DNA of 64,000 bases from Saccharomonospora cyanea NA-134 (lineage in GTDB: Bacteria; Actinomycetota; Actinomycetes; Mycobacteriales; Pseudonocardiaceae). Shown piece after piece: positions 52,213 through 62,000 of this stretch (the first letter of the stretch is position 1; the number at the start of each line of letters is the position of its first letter). Where the stretch lies: contig NZ_CM001440.1 of NCBI RefSeq assembly GCF_000244975.1, positions 3,580,325 to 3,644,324 on the forward strand. Direction: 5' to 3'. Made by a program: the position numbers and the translations under genes. The notes below the pieces were generated by a model, which was given only the letters and a program-made list of their open reading frames with translations, was not told the DNA's origin and did no database searches.

Positions 52213-54168
52213 TCACTCAGCCCGGTGGATCCACTGCTTGCCTTCGGCGGCGATACCTTCGAGTACGTGGAGGGTGTTGCCGAAGCCGAACGATTCGAGG
52301 GTCAGCTCGGCCATGTCCTCGGGCTTCTCCTGCACCATGTCCTTCGGTGCGAGCAACCCCGGCTCCTCGTCCACAACCTGCATCTTCCTGGGATCTCCGT
52401 TGACCAGCGTCAGCTCCAGGGTGTGCGGGAGGCCGCTCCGGGTGGTCACGTGCACCGAGGCGACCGCATCGAAGCGGTAGTTGGTGCGTTCGTGATCCTT
52501 GAACTCGGCTTTTTTGAAATCGAGTTCGGCACTCACTTCACGAACGCCTTCGACGGTTATCAGGAACAACCGGATCTTGTAGCGCGAATAGCGCCAGGGA
52601 CCGTAGGAGACCCTCGCACGCCTGTAGAACCTCGCCGGCGACTGCAGGAACGTGTAGGCGATGATGTCGCGCCAGGCGAGTTGGTACTCACGCAGTGCCT
52701 CGTCGAGGAACACCGTCTTGTCCGCGTTGAGCCAACGTTCCATCTCCTCGTCCGTCGGCATCGCCTCGTGCACCTTGTCGGTCCATTTCCTGTGCCATTC
52801 CCTCCGTTTGTCGAACTCCCGCTTGCCTTCCGCGCTGTCGTCGGCGAACCGCAGACGTGCCAATATGATCGCCAACCACCGGCGCGTCGCGATCCAACCG
52901 GCGACCAGCGCCATGGCAGAGGACAGCACAGCAATCACGGGGCGGGCACTCACCGCGGCCTCGACGACCGTGACCACACCGGCGACCGCGGCCAGTAGTC
53001 CACCGCAACTCCAGACCCGCGTGGAGGTCGAGGTACGGTAGTGCTCTCGGTGGTCCCACAGCGTCCCTTCTCGCCAACGGTCCTGGACGTCGCGGACGAG
53101 GCGGCGAATCAGCCACGTGACTTCACCCAGCTTGGCCCTGCCCCGGTACAACTCGATGATCTCGTCCCGAAGCGCTCTCCGCACGCCCGCCGTCTCGCTC
53201 AACCAGGCTGTCCGGTCCCGATCCGCCTCGGGCGCGTACTTGTGGAAGTAGTGCTCGAACCGCCTGTCGACGCCCTTGGAGAACGAGCCCTCCAACGGTC
53301 GCTCCACTCTCGGAATCCCAGTCAGCTCGCGCTCCTTGACACGCAGCCGCTGTGCCCGGAACCGCCATTCCACGGCATTACGCAGACCGACACACAGTGC
53401 GGCTCCGGTCAACGGGAACGCGAGAATCGCCAGCGTCGATCCGCTGGACAGCACGGCCGCACCCAGGTAGCCGAGTGCTACCAGGAAGGCGGCGGACGAG
53501 ACACCGATGGTGATCTTCTCTCGTGCGGTGACGAAGCGCGGCTCGGGTTCGCGTACCCGGGGTTCCGCGGGTTCCGGCTCGAAGAAAGCCCACACCTTGT
53601 CCTGGCGGTCGTTTTCCTGCTGCACGTGTTTCGCCGCGTCGCGCATGTCCGCCCACAACGCGTCTTTGACGGTCCCGTCCAGCAACATGCCGAGATGGTC
53701 GCCGATCAACACTCTTTGCGGCGACGGTAGTGCGCGGAGAGCCTTGAGTTCGGGTTCCGGATCGGCTTCCACGTCACCCATGCGACTCAGCAGCGCACAA
53801 ATGGTTTCGATACCCTGTTTCCAGGCGTCTTCGGAGTACTTTTCCAGCGAGGCCTGGGCAGCTCTCAGTTCCTCCCTCTCGCCACGGTCGAGTTCCCGGA
53901 AAGAACGTTTGCTGAGCATCGCCAGAAACCAGTGGAAACGGACCTGCGCGCTGTCGTGACCATCGGCGATCGCGTCCTTGATGAAGTCAAGCGCCCGACC
54001 GGGCAGGCCGCCTTTCAGCGCGTTGACTCCTTTCTGGAACTTCTGTTCGGCGGACATACCCGGAACGTTCATGTACACCGTGGAGTTGTGTACCTGTTGC
54101 GCTTGGATGCCGACCGTCGAGTTGTCCGCGGCCGTGTTGGACACCGTCGGCTCCTGGTCCGCCATCAC
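52213..54168 (-). CDS. Membrane protein with an N-terminal amyloid-like motif, function unknown
   Basis: The 651-residue protein (GTG at 54168, or ATG at 54165) starts with a short motif, NSTVGIQAQQVHNSTVYM (residues 16-33), shared with the protein encoded just upstream. A helical TPR-like region (~40-200, AEQKFQKGVNALKGGLPG) follows, then two membrane hairpins near residues 226-270 and 394-440 and a long cytoplasmic C-terminal region rich in charged and aromatic residues. I know no family for the membrane part. The coupled position after the nucleoside phosphorylase-like gene and the shared motif suggest a receptor/effector pair assembling through that motif, perhaps acting at the membrane. 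Role inferred. Confidence 0.8.
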   Translation of the reverse strand: MMADQEPTVSNTAADNSTVGIQAQQVHNSTVYMNVPGMSAEQKFQKGVNALKGGLPGRALDFIKDAIADGHDSAQVRFHWFLAMLSKRSFRELDRGEREELRAAQASLEKYSEDAWKQGIETICALLSRMGDVEADPEPELKALRALPSPQRVLIGDHLGMLLDGTVKDALWADMRDAAKHVQQENDRQDKVWAFFEPEPAEPRVREPEPRFVTAREKITIGVSSAAFLVALGYLGAAVLSSGSTLAILAFPLTGAALCVGLRNAVEWRFRAQRLRVKERELTGIPRVERPLEGSFSKGVDRRFEHYFHKYAPEADRDRTAWLSETAGVRRALRDEIIELYRGRAKLGEVTWLIRRLVRDVQDRWREGTLWDHREHYRTSTSTRVWSCGGLLAAVAGVVTVVEAAVSARPVIAVLSSAMALVAGWIATRRWLAIILARLRFADDSAEGKREFDKRREWHRKWTDKVHEAMPTDEEMERWLNADKTVFLDEALREYQLAWRDIIAYTFLQSPARFYRRARVSYGPWRYSRYKIRLFLITVEGVREVSAELDFKKAEFKDHERTNYRFDAVASVHVTTRSGLPHTLELTLVNGDPRKMQVVDEEPGLLAPKDMVQEKPEDMAELTLESFGFGNTLHVLEGIAAEGKQWIHRAE

Positions 54169-55313
54169 ACACCCCGGACGGCTGCGATCACGGCGGCGAC
54201 CTTCGCCGCCAGTTCCGCCACCTCACCGATCAGGCCGCGCAGCCGCTTGAGTGCGAGCACAAAGGCGCTTTTGCCCTCGGGAGTGTCCTCTTCCAGCGCC
54301 TCGCCCGCGAGGTCCAGTTCCGCTTGTGCCGCCTCGTAGGTGGCCTCGTCGAGGCTCCCGTTCGCCCGCTCCTGCGCGATCAAACGACGAAGAGCGGCCA
54401 GCTGTTCCTCGAGCTTGCTCCCCTCGGCGGCTCCGGTGCCGACACCCATCACCACGGTGCTGTTGGTGACGTGCCCGGCCTGAATGCCCACCGAACCGAT
54501 CGCGTTGTTGTTGGTCGTGCCCCCGCCGTTCATCGCGCTACGTGCTCCCATTCTCGGCATCTCCGCTTCTTCCGCAATCAATTCCTGAGCGAGCCGGACG
54601 GCGAAGGCCGCCGCGTTGTCGGCGGCACGCTGTTGCCACTGCGCGCTGTCCGTGGTGGTCTTGCTACCGTCGGCACGATCGCTGATACCTCTCACCACGG
54701 CGACCGGTGAGCCGTTCAGGTGAGCCGCCTGTGCCACCCCCGCAGCCTCCATCTCGATGGCGAGCGCGTCGTTGTAGTGTCGGCGAATCCATTGGGCCTC
54801 GTACGAAATCCGCGAGTCGTGAACGATCTCTCCCGCCGCGACAGCTCCGAAGTGGACCTCCGGACCACTTTCCTGCGCGAGACCACGACGCCAGTCCCCC
54901 ACTCTGGCGAGATGGTGGGCGAGCTGGCTCACGCCATACGGCATCTCCCACACCCGAGGGCGAGCTTTGAGGCCGTCGTCCTCGCTCGTACCCCCGTGGT
55001 AGGCGTAAACGTGGGTGGCCACCACGACATCTCCCAGAGCCGTGCTCGGCCACAGACCGCCGGCCACTCCGACGAACAGGAGCGCGGTCGGCGAGAATTC
55101 GACTATCGCCCGCTCGGCGAGCACAGCGGCGGTATGGTTTCCCTTCCCCACCAGGCCCAACGCGACGCGGTATGTCGTGCCTCGCAGCGTGCCGGTCTCG
55201 AAACGGGTGCCTGTCGCATGGCGGTGCACCCTCGGATTGGCCATCCTCCGAAGGACGGCCTCGTATTCCAGGTCCAAGGCGGTGAGGATCACCACCACGC
55301 TGTCGTTCGTCAA
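54165..55313 (-). CDS. Nucleoside phosphorylase (MTA/SAH nucleosidase-like) domain protein with amyloid-like motif
   Basis: A TTG start at 55313 (GGGGAGG upstream, overlapping the Nudix stop) gives 382 residues. Residues 1-250 are a PNP_UDP_1 fold: VVVILTALDLEYEAV, ALLFVGVAGGLWPSTALGDV, a catalytic-site EMEAAGVAQAA and VVRGISDRADG. These are the marks of nucleosidase-like domains, also used as effectors or sensors in bacterial conflict systems. Residues ~267-290 carry IGSVGIQAGHVTNSTVVM, nearly identical to the N-terminus of the next protein. The C-terminus is helical and alanine-rich, possibly amphipathic (VAELAAKVAAVIAAVRGV). The gene is coupled on both sides, forming a three-gene operon. 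Confidence 0.87.
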   Translation of the reverse strand: MTNDSVVVILTALDLEYEAVLRRMANPRVHRHATGTRFETGTLRGTTYRVALGLVGKGNHTAAVLAERAIVEFSPTALLFVGVAGGLWPSTALGDVVVATHVYAYHGGTSEDDGLKARPRVWEMPYGVSQLAHHLARVGDWRRGLAQESGPEVHFGAVAAGEIVHDSRISYEAQWIRRHYNDALAIEMEAAGVAQAAHLNGSPVAVVRGISDRADGSKTTTDSAQWQQRAADNAAAFAVRLAQELIAEEAEMPRMGARSAMNGGGTTNNNAIGSVGIQAGHVTNSTVVMGVGTGAAEGSKLEEQLAALRRLIAQERANGSLDEATYEAAQAELDLAGEALEEDTPEGKSAFVLALKRLRGLIGEVAELAAKVAAVIAAVRGV

Positions 55314-56038
55314 CTGTCCTCCCCGGTTTCCGGCCGACCCGGACGGACGATCGGCGGATTCAGTAACGTGCGCGAACCTGCGCGGAACAGCCGTGCGGGT
55401 CGCCCTCTCGCCGTGCGTCGTGACGAGCCAGTGGCGACGATGAACCCCGGAACCCCCTGAACCTTGCGGTAGAAGTTCCTCGGGTCGAGCCGGACGCCCC
55501 ACACCGCCTCGTACACCCGTTGCAACTCGGCGATCGTGAACGGCGTCTCGCAGAAGGCCGTGGCAAGGGCAGTGTGTTCGAGCTTCACCCTGGCACGCTC
55601 GACACCGTCGGCGATGATGTCGACGTGGTCGAAGGCCAAGGTGAGCCTGCGGTGCAATATCTCCTCGACAGGAACCCAGTGTGCGTCGGCAGCGTCGGTA
55701 CCCGGTGCCGGTTCGGGCAGTCCCGGCGCGATCGCCAGGTAGGCCACGGAGATGATGCGGCCACGTGGATCCCGGTCAGGATCGCCATAGGCGCTGATCT
55801 GCTCGAGATGCAGCCGGGCGGCGTCCAGACCGGCTTCCTCGGAGAGTTCCCGGTGCGCGGCCTGTTCGAGGCTCTCACCGGGGTTGTTGAGGAAACCGCC
55901 GGGAAGCGCCAGCGCACCACGGTACGGCTCGACGCCCCGCTCGACGAGCAGGACGTGGAGGCGCGAGTCGCGCAGGGTCAGGATGACCAGGTCCACAGCC
56001 AGCAGGACGGGCGGTGGCGCCCATCGATTCTCAGACAC
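55310..56038 (-). CDS. Nudix-domain regulator (NrtR-like: Nudix plus winged helix)
   Basis: The 242-residue protein (GTG start) has a Nudix domain and, from residue ~140, a C-terminal region with FTIAELQRVYEAVWG and DPRNFYRKVQGVPGFIV. This is the winged helix of NrtR-type regulators, in which the Nudix fold senses NAD-related nucleotides such as ADP-ribose. The Nudix box reads GGFLNNPGESLEQAAHRELS followed by EEAGL. It keeps RE..EE but has one extra residue between the Gly and the first Glu, so catalysis may be weak. It is first in the operon with the phosphorylase-like and membrane proteins, and may control it by binding the AT-rich palindrome just upstream. Function as a regulator is inferred. 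Confidence 0.85.
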   Translation of the reverse strand: MSENRWAPPPVLLAVDLVILTLRDSRLHVLLVERGVEPYRGALALPGGFLNNPGESLEQAAHRELSEEAGLDAARLHLEQISAYGDPDRDPRGRIISVAYLAIAPGLPEPAPGTDAADAHWVPVEEILHRRLTLAFDHVDIIADGVERARVKLEHTALATAFCETPFTIAELQRVYEAVWGVRLDPRNFYRKVQGVPGFIVATGSSRRTARGRPARLFRAGSRTLLNPPIVRPGRPETGEDS

Positions 56039-56053
56039 GGGGCCCGAGGTTAG

Positions 56054-56076
56054 TTTTTTGTCTATCTGACAGAAAG
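56054..56076. promoter_or_regulatory. AT-rich palindrome upstream of the Nudix operon
   Basis: TTTTTTGTC, then TATCT, then GACAGAAAG form an imperfect palindrome (7 of 9 pairs). It is strikingly AT-rich for this genome and lies 16 bp before the Nudix start codon. It may be the autoregulatory operator or overlap the promoter. Confidence 0.45.
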
Positions 56077-56494
56077 TAGTTCAGCCGAAAGTAACCCGAT
56101 GGGATGAACAGCTACAACACCGCCGTCGACGGCCACGTCGGCCGTCCGTTACCGCGTACGCCTGCTCGGTGGGTACTGCCAGCGCGCGTCGATGACGTCC
56201 GGGCGCGGGAGATTCATGCGCAGAGCCGCGAATTGCACCACGAAGCGCGGTGATCCACACGACGATGCCGTCCGGCGCCGCGAAAGGTTCAGCCGAAGCC
56301 GTGGGTGACCACCCACCGGCCCGGCGTGCGGTGGGCCGCCTACGCCGCACCGGCCCACTCCCCCGACGGAGAACAGGGCTGAGCTCCCGGCGGTCCGGCC
56401 GCGTCCGTGCCCGACCACCGTTGCACGGCACGGGCGCATCCGATATGACTTGACGAACGCAGTGACCACCGGACAGCTGGGGCGAGGAGGGCCG
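56077..56494. other. Divergent intergenic region, no gene seen
   Basis: About 420 bp between the Nudix operon and the divergent uncharacterised gene. Open frames here show no plausible protein. A GAGGAGG ribosome-binding site for the rightward gene lies at its right end. Nothing else is recognised. Confidence 0.4.
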
Positions 56495-57142
56495 GTGTCG
56501 TTCCGCTACTACCTCTACGTCAGCGACAGCAAGGTGGACATGTTGCTCGCGCAGATCGAACCGGGGTTCACACGCAAACGCACCGCGGAGATCAGTCTCG
56601 GGATGTCCGTCGCCGGTGCCAAGCGGACCGTCGAGGCGGCCGGGCCCGGCCGGATCGCCCGGCTGGAACGGGTTGTTCGGCATCTGCACGAGCACGGTGA
56701 CGTCGGTACCGTCGACGAGCCCGGCCAGTTCTTCTGGGGCCTGCTGCCCATGCAGTGGGGGTTGGTAGGCGAATCGGCCGGCTCCGCGACCGTGTACTTC
56801 GGGGGCCGGGACGAGCGCACGCTCGTCGGTCTGGGCGGTTCCGCCGGACACGTGCTCGGAACACAGCAGGCGACACCGTCCGAGTTCCTGTCTCCCTCCT
56901 GGTTGCCGGCACTGCTGCACGCGTTGCACGATCCGGAAGGCGACGAACAGGGGCAGGACGACGACCGAGCCGCCCTGTCCACCGTGCACCGCGCCCACAG
57001 CCGCCTGCGGGGTCCCGCCCAGAACGTCGAGTTCGTCGCCAAGCGACTGCTCCACGGCCCGAGCCCGTATCCGGAGCTCGACGGCCGCGACGACATGCGG
57101 GTCCTGCTGGGAAGTCCGCTCTACGTCGCGTTGGTCGACTGA
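56495..57142 (+). CDS. Uncharacterised protein resembling the DUF7019/SAVMC3_10250 family
   Basis: I chose the GTG at 56495 because GAGGAGG precedes it; the product then begins MSFRYYLYVSDSKVDMLLAQ and has 215 residues. This opening is characteristic of a streptomycete family that I recall under the names SAVMC3_10250 or DUF7019, with no known function. Other parts: FFWGLLPMQWGLVG, ATVYFGGRDERTLVGLGGSA and a C-terminal NVEFVAKRLLHG. There is no signal peptide or membrane segment. The next gene follows by 14 bp on the same strand, and the pair converges on two kinase genes. Confidence 0.75.
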   Translation: MSFRYYLYVSDSKVDMLLAQIEPGFTRKRTAEISLGMSVAGAKRTVEAAGPGRIARLERVVRHLHEHGDVGTVDEPGQFFWGLLPMQWGLVGESAGSATVYFGGRDERTLVGLGGSAGHVLGTQQATPSEFLSPSWLPALLHALHDPEGDEQGQDDDRAALSTVHRAHSRLRGPAQNVEFVAKRLLHGPSPYPELDGRDDMRVLLGSPLYVALVD

Positions 57143-57156
57143 CACCGGAGGCACTC

Positions 57157-57870
57157 GTGCGGACAAGGCCGCTGGCCTCGATACTCGAGGCCACGTGCGA
57201 CGCGATCCTCGACCTGACGCTCTTCCCCCTGGCCCTCGAAGCCGACAGCAACGGCGCGTACGTCCTGGGCGTGATGGGTGAGGACGCACTGCGCACCCGT
57301 AGCCGCGGCCCCTACACGCCGGACAACCTGCCGCCGGAGGTGGTCTCGACCATCCGGTTCGCCGCTCTGCGGTGGTCGGTCAAGCCGGAGCGGCCCGAGT
57401 TCACGGTCGAAGGCGGGGGACGGTGGCCTCGGCTGCTGATGGTGCTCCCGCACAGCAAGGTGTCGATCCGGTTCGTCGTGCCCGAGGACGCGCCACCGAT
57501 CCCCGAACCCGCACCTCACAACGCCGGGCCGGGCGGCGACATCCGTCTGGCGCTCGAGTTCGTGGTGCGGACGCTCGACGCCACCCGGATGCGGACGGGG
57601 AAGGAACCGCCCCTGTCGCTGCGGTTGAGTTTTCCCGAGGACCCCGACTACGACTCGAAGGTCGCGAGTGTGCCCGACGACTGGGCGGACCTCCTCCTGC
57701 CCGCCATCCCGACGATTCAGCTCGACCGGCGCCGGTGCAGCCGCAGGCAGCGGAAAGCCCACGACGACGCCGTCCGCACGGTCGCGTACACCGATCAGAC
57801 GATCGACCCCCTGGGCCGGCACGGTTTCACCACGTGGCTCGGGTCCGCGCGCGTGCAGGACCCCCACTGA
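57157..57870 (+). CDS. Hypothetical protein paired with the DUF7019-like protein
   Basis: The start is the GTG at 57157, with GGAGG 6 bp upstream; this gives 237 residues. It reads SILEATCDAILDLTLFPLAL near the N-terminus and SIRFVVPEDAPPIPEPAP in the middle, with a basic run RRRCSRRQRKAHDD near the C-terminus. It looks soluble and mixed alpha/beta. I do not recognise it. The 14-bp spacing to the preceding gene suggests the two products act together. Its end is 3 bp from the end of the convergent FHA-kinase gene. Confidence 0.65.
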   Translation: MRTRPLASILEATCDAILDLTLFPLALEADSNGAYVLGVMGEDALRTRSRGPYTPDNLPPEVVSTIRFAALRWSVKPERPEFTVEGGGRWPRLLMVLPHSKVSIRFVVPEDAPPIPEPAPHNAGPGGDIRLALEFVVRTLDATRMRTGKEPPLSLRLSFPEDPDYDSKVASVPDDWADLLLPAIPTIQLDRRRCSRRQRKAHDDAVRTVAYTDQTIDPLGRHGFTTWLGSARVQDPH

Positions 57871-57873
57871 CGG

Positions 57874-59064
57874 TCACACCGCGCGAAGGGCGGAGGCGAA
57901 CTCCTCGGCGCGGGTGATCCGGTGAGCGGGCCGGTCGACGAGTGCCTCGTCGAGCACGTCGGCGAGCCGGGTGCCGAGCGACGGCAGCCTTCGGCGCACC
58001 GGCACCACGGGTTCGCGCAGTCCGACGGCCACCGGGTCGGACCCGGCCGGGAAATCGCGGGGCGTGGCGCCCGTGAGCATCCAGTACAGGCACGCGGCGG
58101 CCGCCCACACGTCCACCTCCGGACCGGCGTCCCGGTACCCGAGGAGCTGCGTACGCGGCGTGAACGGAACACTCCCGCCGAACGCACCGGTCCGCGTGTG
58201 CCCCGAGAGCCCGGCGTACTCGAACGACTTGGCGAGGCCGAAGTCGCCCAGCTTCACCACACCACCGTCCTGATCGGACAACAGGATGTTGTGGGGCTTG
58301 ACGTCGCGGTGCACCAGTCCCCGAGCCGACGAGACACCACGCTCACCGAGAGCGGGCACCGGCGCGTCGTGCGCGTACGCGAGCGCGTCGAGCACCTGCA
58401 GTGTGATCGGCAGCGCGTCACCGACCGGCAACCGGCCTCCCCGGCGGACGACCAACCGGTCGAGACCGCCGCCACGGCAGTACTCGCAGGCGAAGCAGAA
58501 CTCGTCGTCGGTGAGCACACCGCTGTGGAACGCGACGACGTGAGGGTGTCGCAGTGCTCGGAGAGTCTCGTACTCCCGCAGGAACGCGAACCGTGCGGAG
58601 TCGTCCGCGGCCGGATGCGTCGGCATGCGCTTGACGGCCACGTACTCTCCCGTGCCGCGATGCCGGGCGAGATGCACGATGCCCTGAGCCCCTCGCCCGA
58701 TCTCTCGGACCAGGTCGTATCCGGCGAACGTCTCGGGCAACGGTGCCCGGAACGGACCCGGAACAGTCAACCGTAGGACGAGGTCTCGGACACCGCCGAG
58801 GGACAGCTCGTCCCCGTCACCGAGCAGCCGGTCAGCCAGCGGGTCCACCCGTCGACCTCCCACGAACGTCCCGTTCCTGCTGCCGAGGTCCCTCACCCAC
58901 ACCATGGGCGGGTCGGTCTCCAGCAGGCAGTGCCGCCGGGACACCCGACGGTGCGGAACGCGGATGTCACAGTCCTCACCCCGCCCCACCAGGCAGCGTG
59001 CGGGTTCCGGGTAGTGGTACTCGTGCGTGGCGCCGCGATCGTGCACGGACACCGTCACGGTCAT
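57874..59064 (-). CDS. FHA-domain serine/threonine protein kinase
   Basis: From the ATG at 59064 the 396-residue protein has an N-terminal FHA domain (GRGEDCDIRVPHRRVSRRH and DLGSRNGTF, binding phosphothreonine) and a eukaryotic-type kinase domain (~115-395). The glycine loop is EIGRGAQGIVHLA, the ATP-binding Lys145 is in VAVKRMP, the catalytic Asp254 in VHRDVKPHN and the DFG Asp274 in LGDFGLAKS. All key residues are present, so it should be active. It has no transmembrane segment. It overlaps the upstream kinase-WD40 gene by 4 bases, so the two kinases are made together and may phosphorylate each other, with the FHA domain recruiting the phosphorylated partner. Confidence 0.92.
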   Translation of the reverse strand: MTVTVSVHDRGATHEYHYPEPARCLVGRGEDCDIRVPHRRVSRRHCLLETDPPMVWVRDLGSRNGTFVGGRRVDPLADRLLGDGDELSLGGVRDLVLRLTVPGPFRAPLPETFAGYDLVREIGRGAQGIVHLARHRGTGEYVAVKRMPTHPAADDSARFAFLREYETLRALRHPHVVAFHSGVLTDDEFCFACEYCRGGGLDRLVVRRGGRLPVGDALPITLQVLDALAYAHDAPVPALGERGVSSARGLVHRDVKPHNILLSDQDGGVVKLGDFGLAKSFEYAGLSGHTRTGAFGGSVPFTPRTQLLGYRDAGPEVDVWAAAACLYWMLTGATPRDFPAGSDPVAVGLREPVVPVRRRLPSLGTRLADVLDEALVDRPAHRITRAEEFASALRAV

Positions 59065-62000
59065 GCGTCCGCCTCGAACTCGTAGTCCCAGTCGAGTTCC
59101 CAGAGCCGTAGGACCCGCCCGAGATCGGCGGACAACAGGCGTCGGTCGTCCTCGGTGAAGCGCAGCCAGGCCACGTCGTCGAGGTGTCCTTCGAGCACGT
59201 GCACGCGCTGCCCCGTCCGCACGTTCCACACCTCGATCGTCTCCTTGACCGCCGCGACGACGTACCGGCCGTTGCTGTTGAGGGCGATGGCGTCTCCCGT
59301 GAGGGCCAGCGTGGTCTCCGTGTCGTCCAGCACGAACGTCCGTTCCCCGACGGGGAGTCTCCGCAGGATCCGCCCGGTGGCCGTGTCCCAGACCACCAGC
59401 TCACGGAGTGCTCCACAGGTGGCGGCCGTAGTGCCGTCCGCGCTCACCGCGAAGGCGTCGTACCGCCACGACTCCACGGAGAACACTTCGCGGCCGGTAC
59501 GGAGGTTCCACGCGGCCAGACCCGCTTTTCCGGAGACGAGGAGCATGCGGCCTTCGGCACTGAACCGCAGAATGCCCGGCGGGTACGCGGCGGGCAGATC
59601 GAGTAGCTTCCGCCCCGTGGCCCGGTCCCACAACCGCGCCACCCCGTCCTCCGTGCCCTGGGTGGCCAGAAACCGGCCGTCGGGGCTCAACGCCACCGAA
59701 TGCACCGGGCAGTCGTGGGCGAGCACGGTCCGACGATGATAATCCCGGCGAAACTCCCACACGCACACCGCTCCGCTCTCGTGGCCGACCACGGCGTACT
59801 CCTCGTTCGTCGCGAGCGACCGCGCGCGACTGGCATCCCCGAGCAGTAGCTTGCGGGTGCCTTCGGCGAGGTCCCACAGGAAGGCGCCACCACCGTAGTC
59901 GGCCGTGGCGACGTACCGGGCGTCCTCGGTCATCTCGATCGTGTGGACATGTCCGGGGCAGGCTTCGCGGAACACGCCAAGACACTCGCCCATGGCGAGC
60001 TCCCACACCCTCAGTTTTCCGTCCGCACCACCGGTCACGGCGATTTCACCGTCGCCGCTGAGGGCAGCGCTGAACCGTGGGGTGAACAACCACGTGCCGG
60101 TGAGGTTCCATCGGTGCCAGACCGAGAGCAGATCGGTCCTCGTACCGTGCTCCCCGACCACGGCCGACAGGTGGCGCAGGTCGGGGTGCCCGTCGAAGCC
60201 GGGCACCGAACGCGCTTGTCGTAGGACTTCGGCCGCTGCCGCGGGCTGCCGTCGTTCCAGGAGGGTGGCGGCCCGGTCGAGCAGTCCGCGGAAGTCCTGT
60301 TCCCGCCGCTTGAGTTCGTCGATGCCGGTCGGGCGGGCGTAGCTCCACGGTGCCCGGTAGTCCCGCTCGGGAAGCCGCAACACCCGCATTCGCTGATCCT
60401 GCTTTGGCAGCACGACGACGACGTGAGCGTCGGCGTCAACGGCAACGGCTTCGCAGGAGATCAACAGCTCGTCGGGAGCGATGTCGATCGACCGCAGGCA
60501 TCGTCCGGAGACGGTCTCCCAGATCCGGAGCGTCCTGGCCGCCGAGACGACGACGGTGCCGTCCCGGCTCAGCGCGAGCAGCTGGTGGGACGGGATCGTG
60601 TTGGGAACTTCGGAGACGACGTGGCCCGTGTGTACGTCCCACACCCGGAGCGGGCCCTGCCAGTAGACCAGCAACGCTCGGCTGCCGTCCCGGCTCAGCA
60701 CCACCCGGTCGATCCCGGTCAGCTCTCCGCTCCGGCGACGCACGAGGCACGGACCAGACCGACCGGTGGCCACGTCCCACGTGAACAGGTGGTGGTCCAC
60801 CGATTCGCCTGCCGCGACCACCACGATGGTTCCCCCGTCGTCCAACACCACTGCCCAGGGCTTCGGCTCGACGGTGACGTCCAGCAGCCGTTCGCCGGTG
60901 TGGAGGTCCAGGACGAGGACGGTGCCTTCCCGGGAGGCGACCGCGGCGGTCCGACCGGTGGCGTCCAGCGCGGCGGATCCCACATCCGCCACCTCCAGCC
61001 GGAACTGATTCAGCAGGTCGCCGGACACCGTGTCCCACACGGCCACCGTGCCGTCCGCGTGCGCTGTGAGGCCTCGCCGCCCGTCCGCGGTGACGGCGAC
61101 CGCCGTCACCGCGGAGAAGGAGCCGGGAAGTCGCCGGGTGCCGTGTGTCGCGGACCAGACCGTCACGGCTCCGCCGTCCGTGCCCACGAGTACCACGGCA
61201 CCCTGCGCGTCCAGCGCGAGTACGCGCGGTCCGCTGGGAGAATCATCGAGCACGAGCGGCGGTGGCACGGGCGCTCGGTGTTCCAGCACTGTCCGCGCCT
61301 GTGTGACTTCCGGTTGGTCGGGCGCGTCCGCAAGTGCGTCGCGAGCCGCCGCCTCGTCGCCTCGTTCCAGGTGGACGAAGCCGAGGAGATGGTCGTGGTG
61401 CCAGGTATCACCCCGCAACACTCGGGCGCGTTCGAGGTCGGCCACCAGTTCCTCGTCGGTCTTCTCCCCCGTTCTCCACCTACGGAGGCCCCAGTTGTAG
61501 ACGGTGTGCGGGTTCTGGGGATCGACGTCGGCGGCGCGCCGCCACAGTTCGGCGGCTTCCTCGTCACGTCCCAGGTCGAGCAGGGACAGTGCCTGGTTCG
61601 ACAGGCTGTCCGCCAGCAGACTCGCCGCGCTCGGCCGGGTTCTCGGGTAAGTCGACCCCGCCACCTCGGCGTAGACCTCCGCGACCACGTCGGCGAGCTC
61701 GGTGATACGCGACGGCCGGGACTCCGGTGACGGTGTGAAGCACCTCCACAGGAGCTCGACCACACCCGACGGCATGGGCGGAAGCCGGGGATCGTTCGGC
61801 CCGGAGGCGAGGAACTCCTGGAACACCTCGGGCGCGCTCTGTCCGTAGCGGCACGGTGGGCGGCCGACGAACATCTCGAGTACGCACAAGCCCCATGACC
61901 ACACGTCGGTTGCCGGGGTGAGGTGCAGCGGCTTCCCAGCGGCGGCGTCGGCCTGTTCCGGGGAGCAGTAGGCCGGTGTCAGCCCGCCGTAGCTGGCCAG

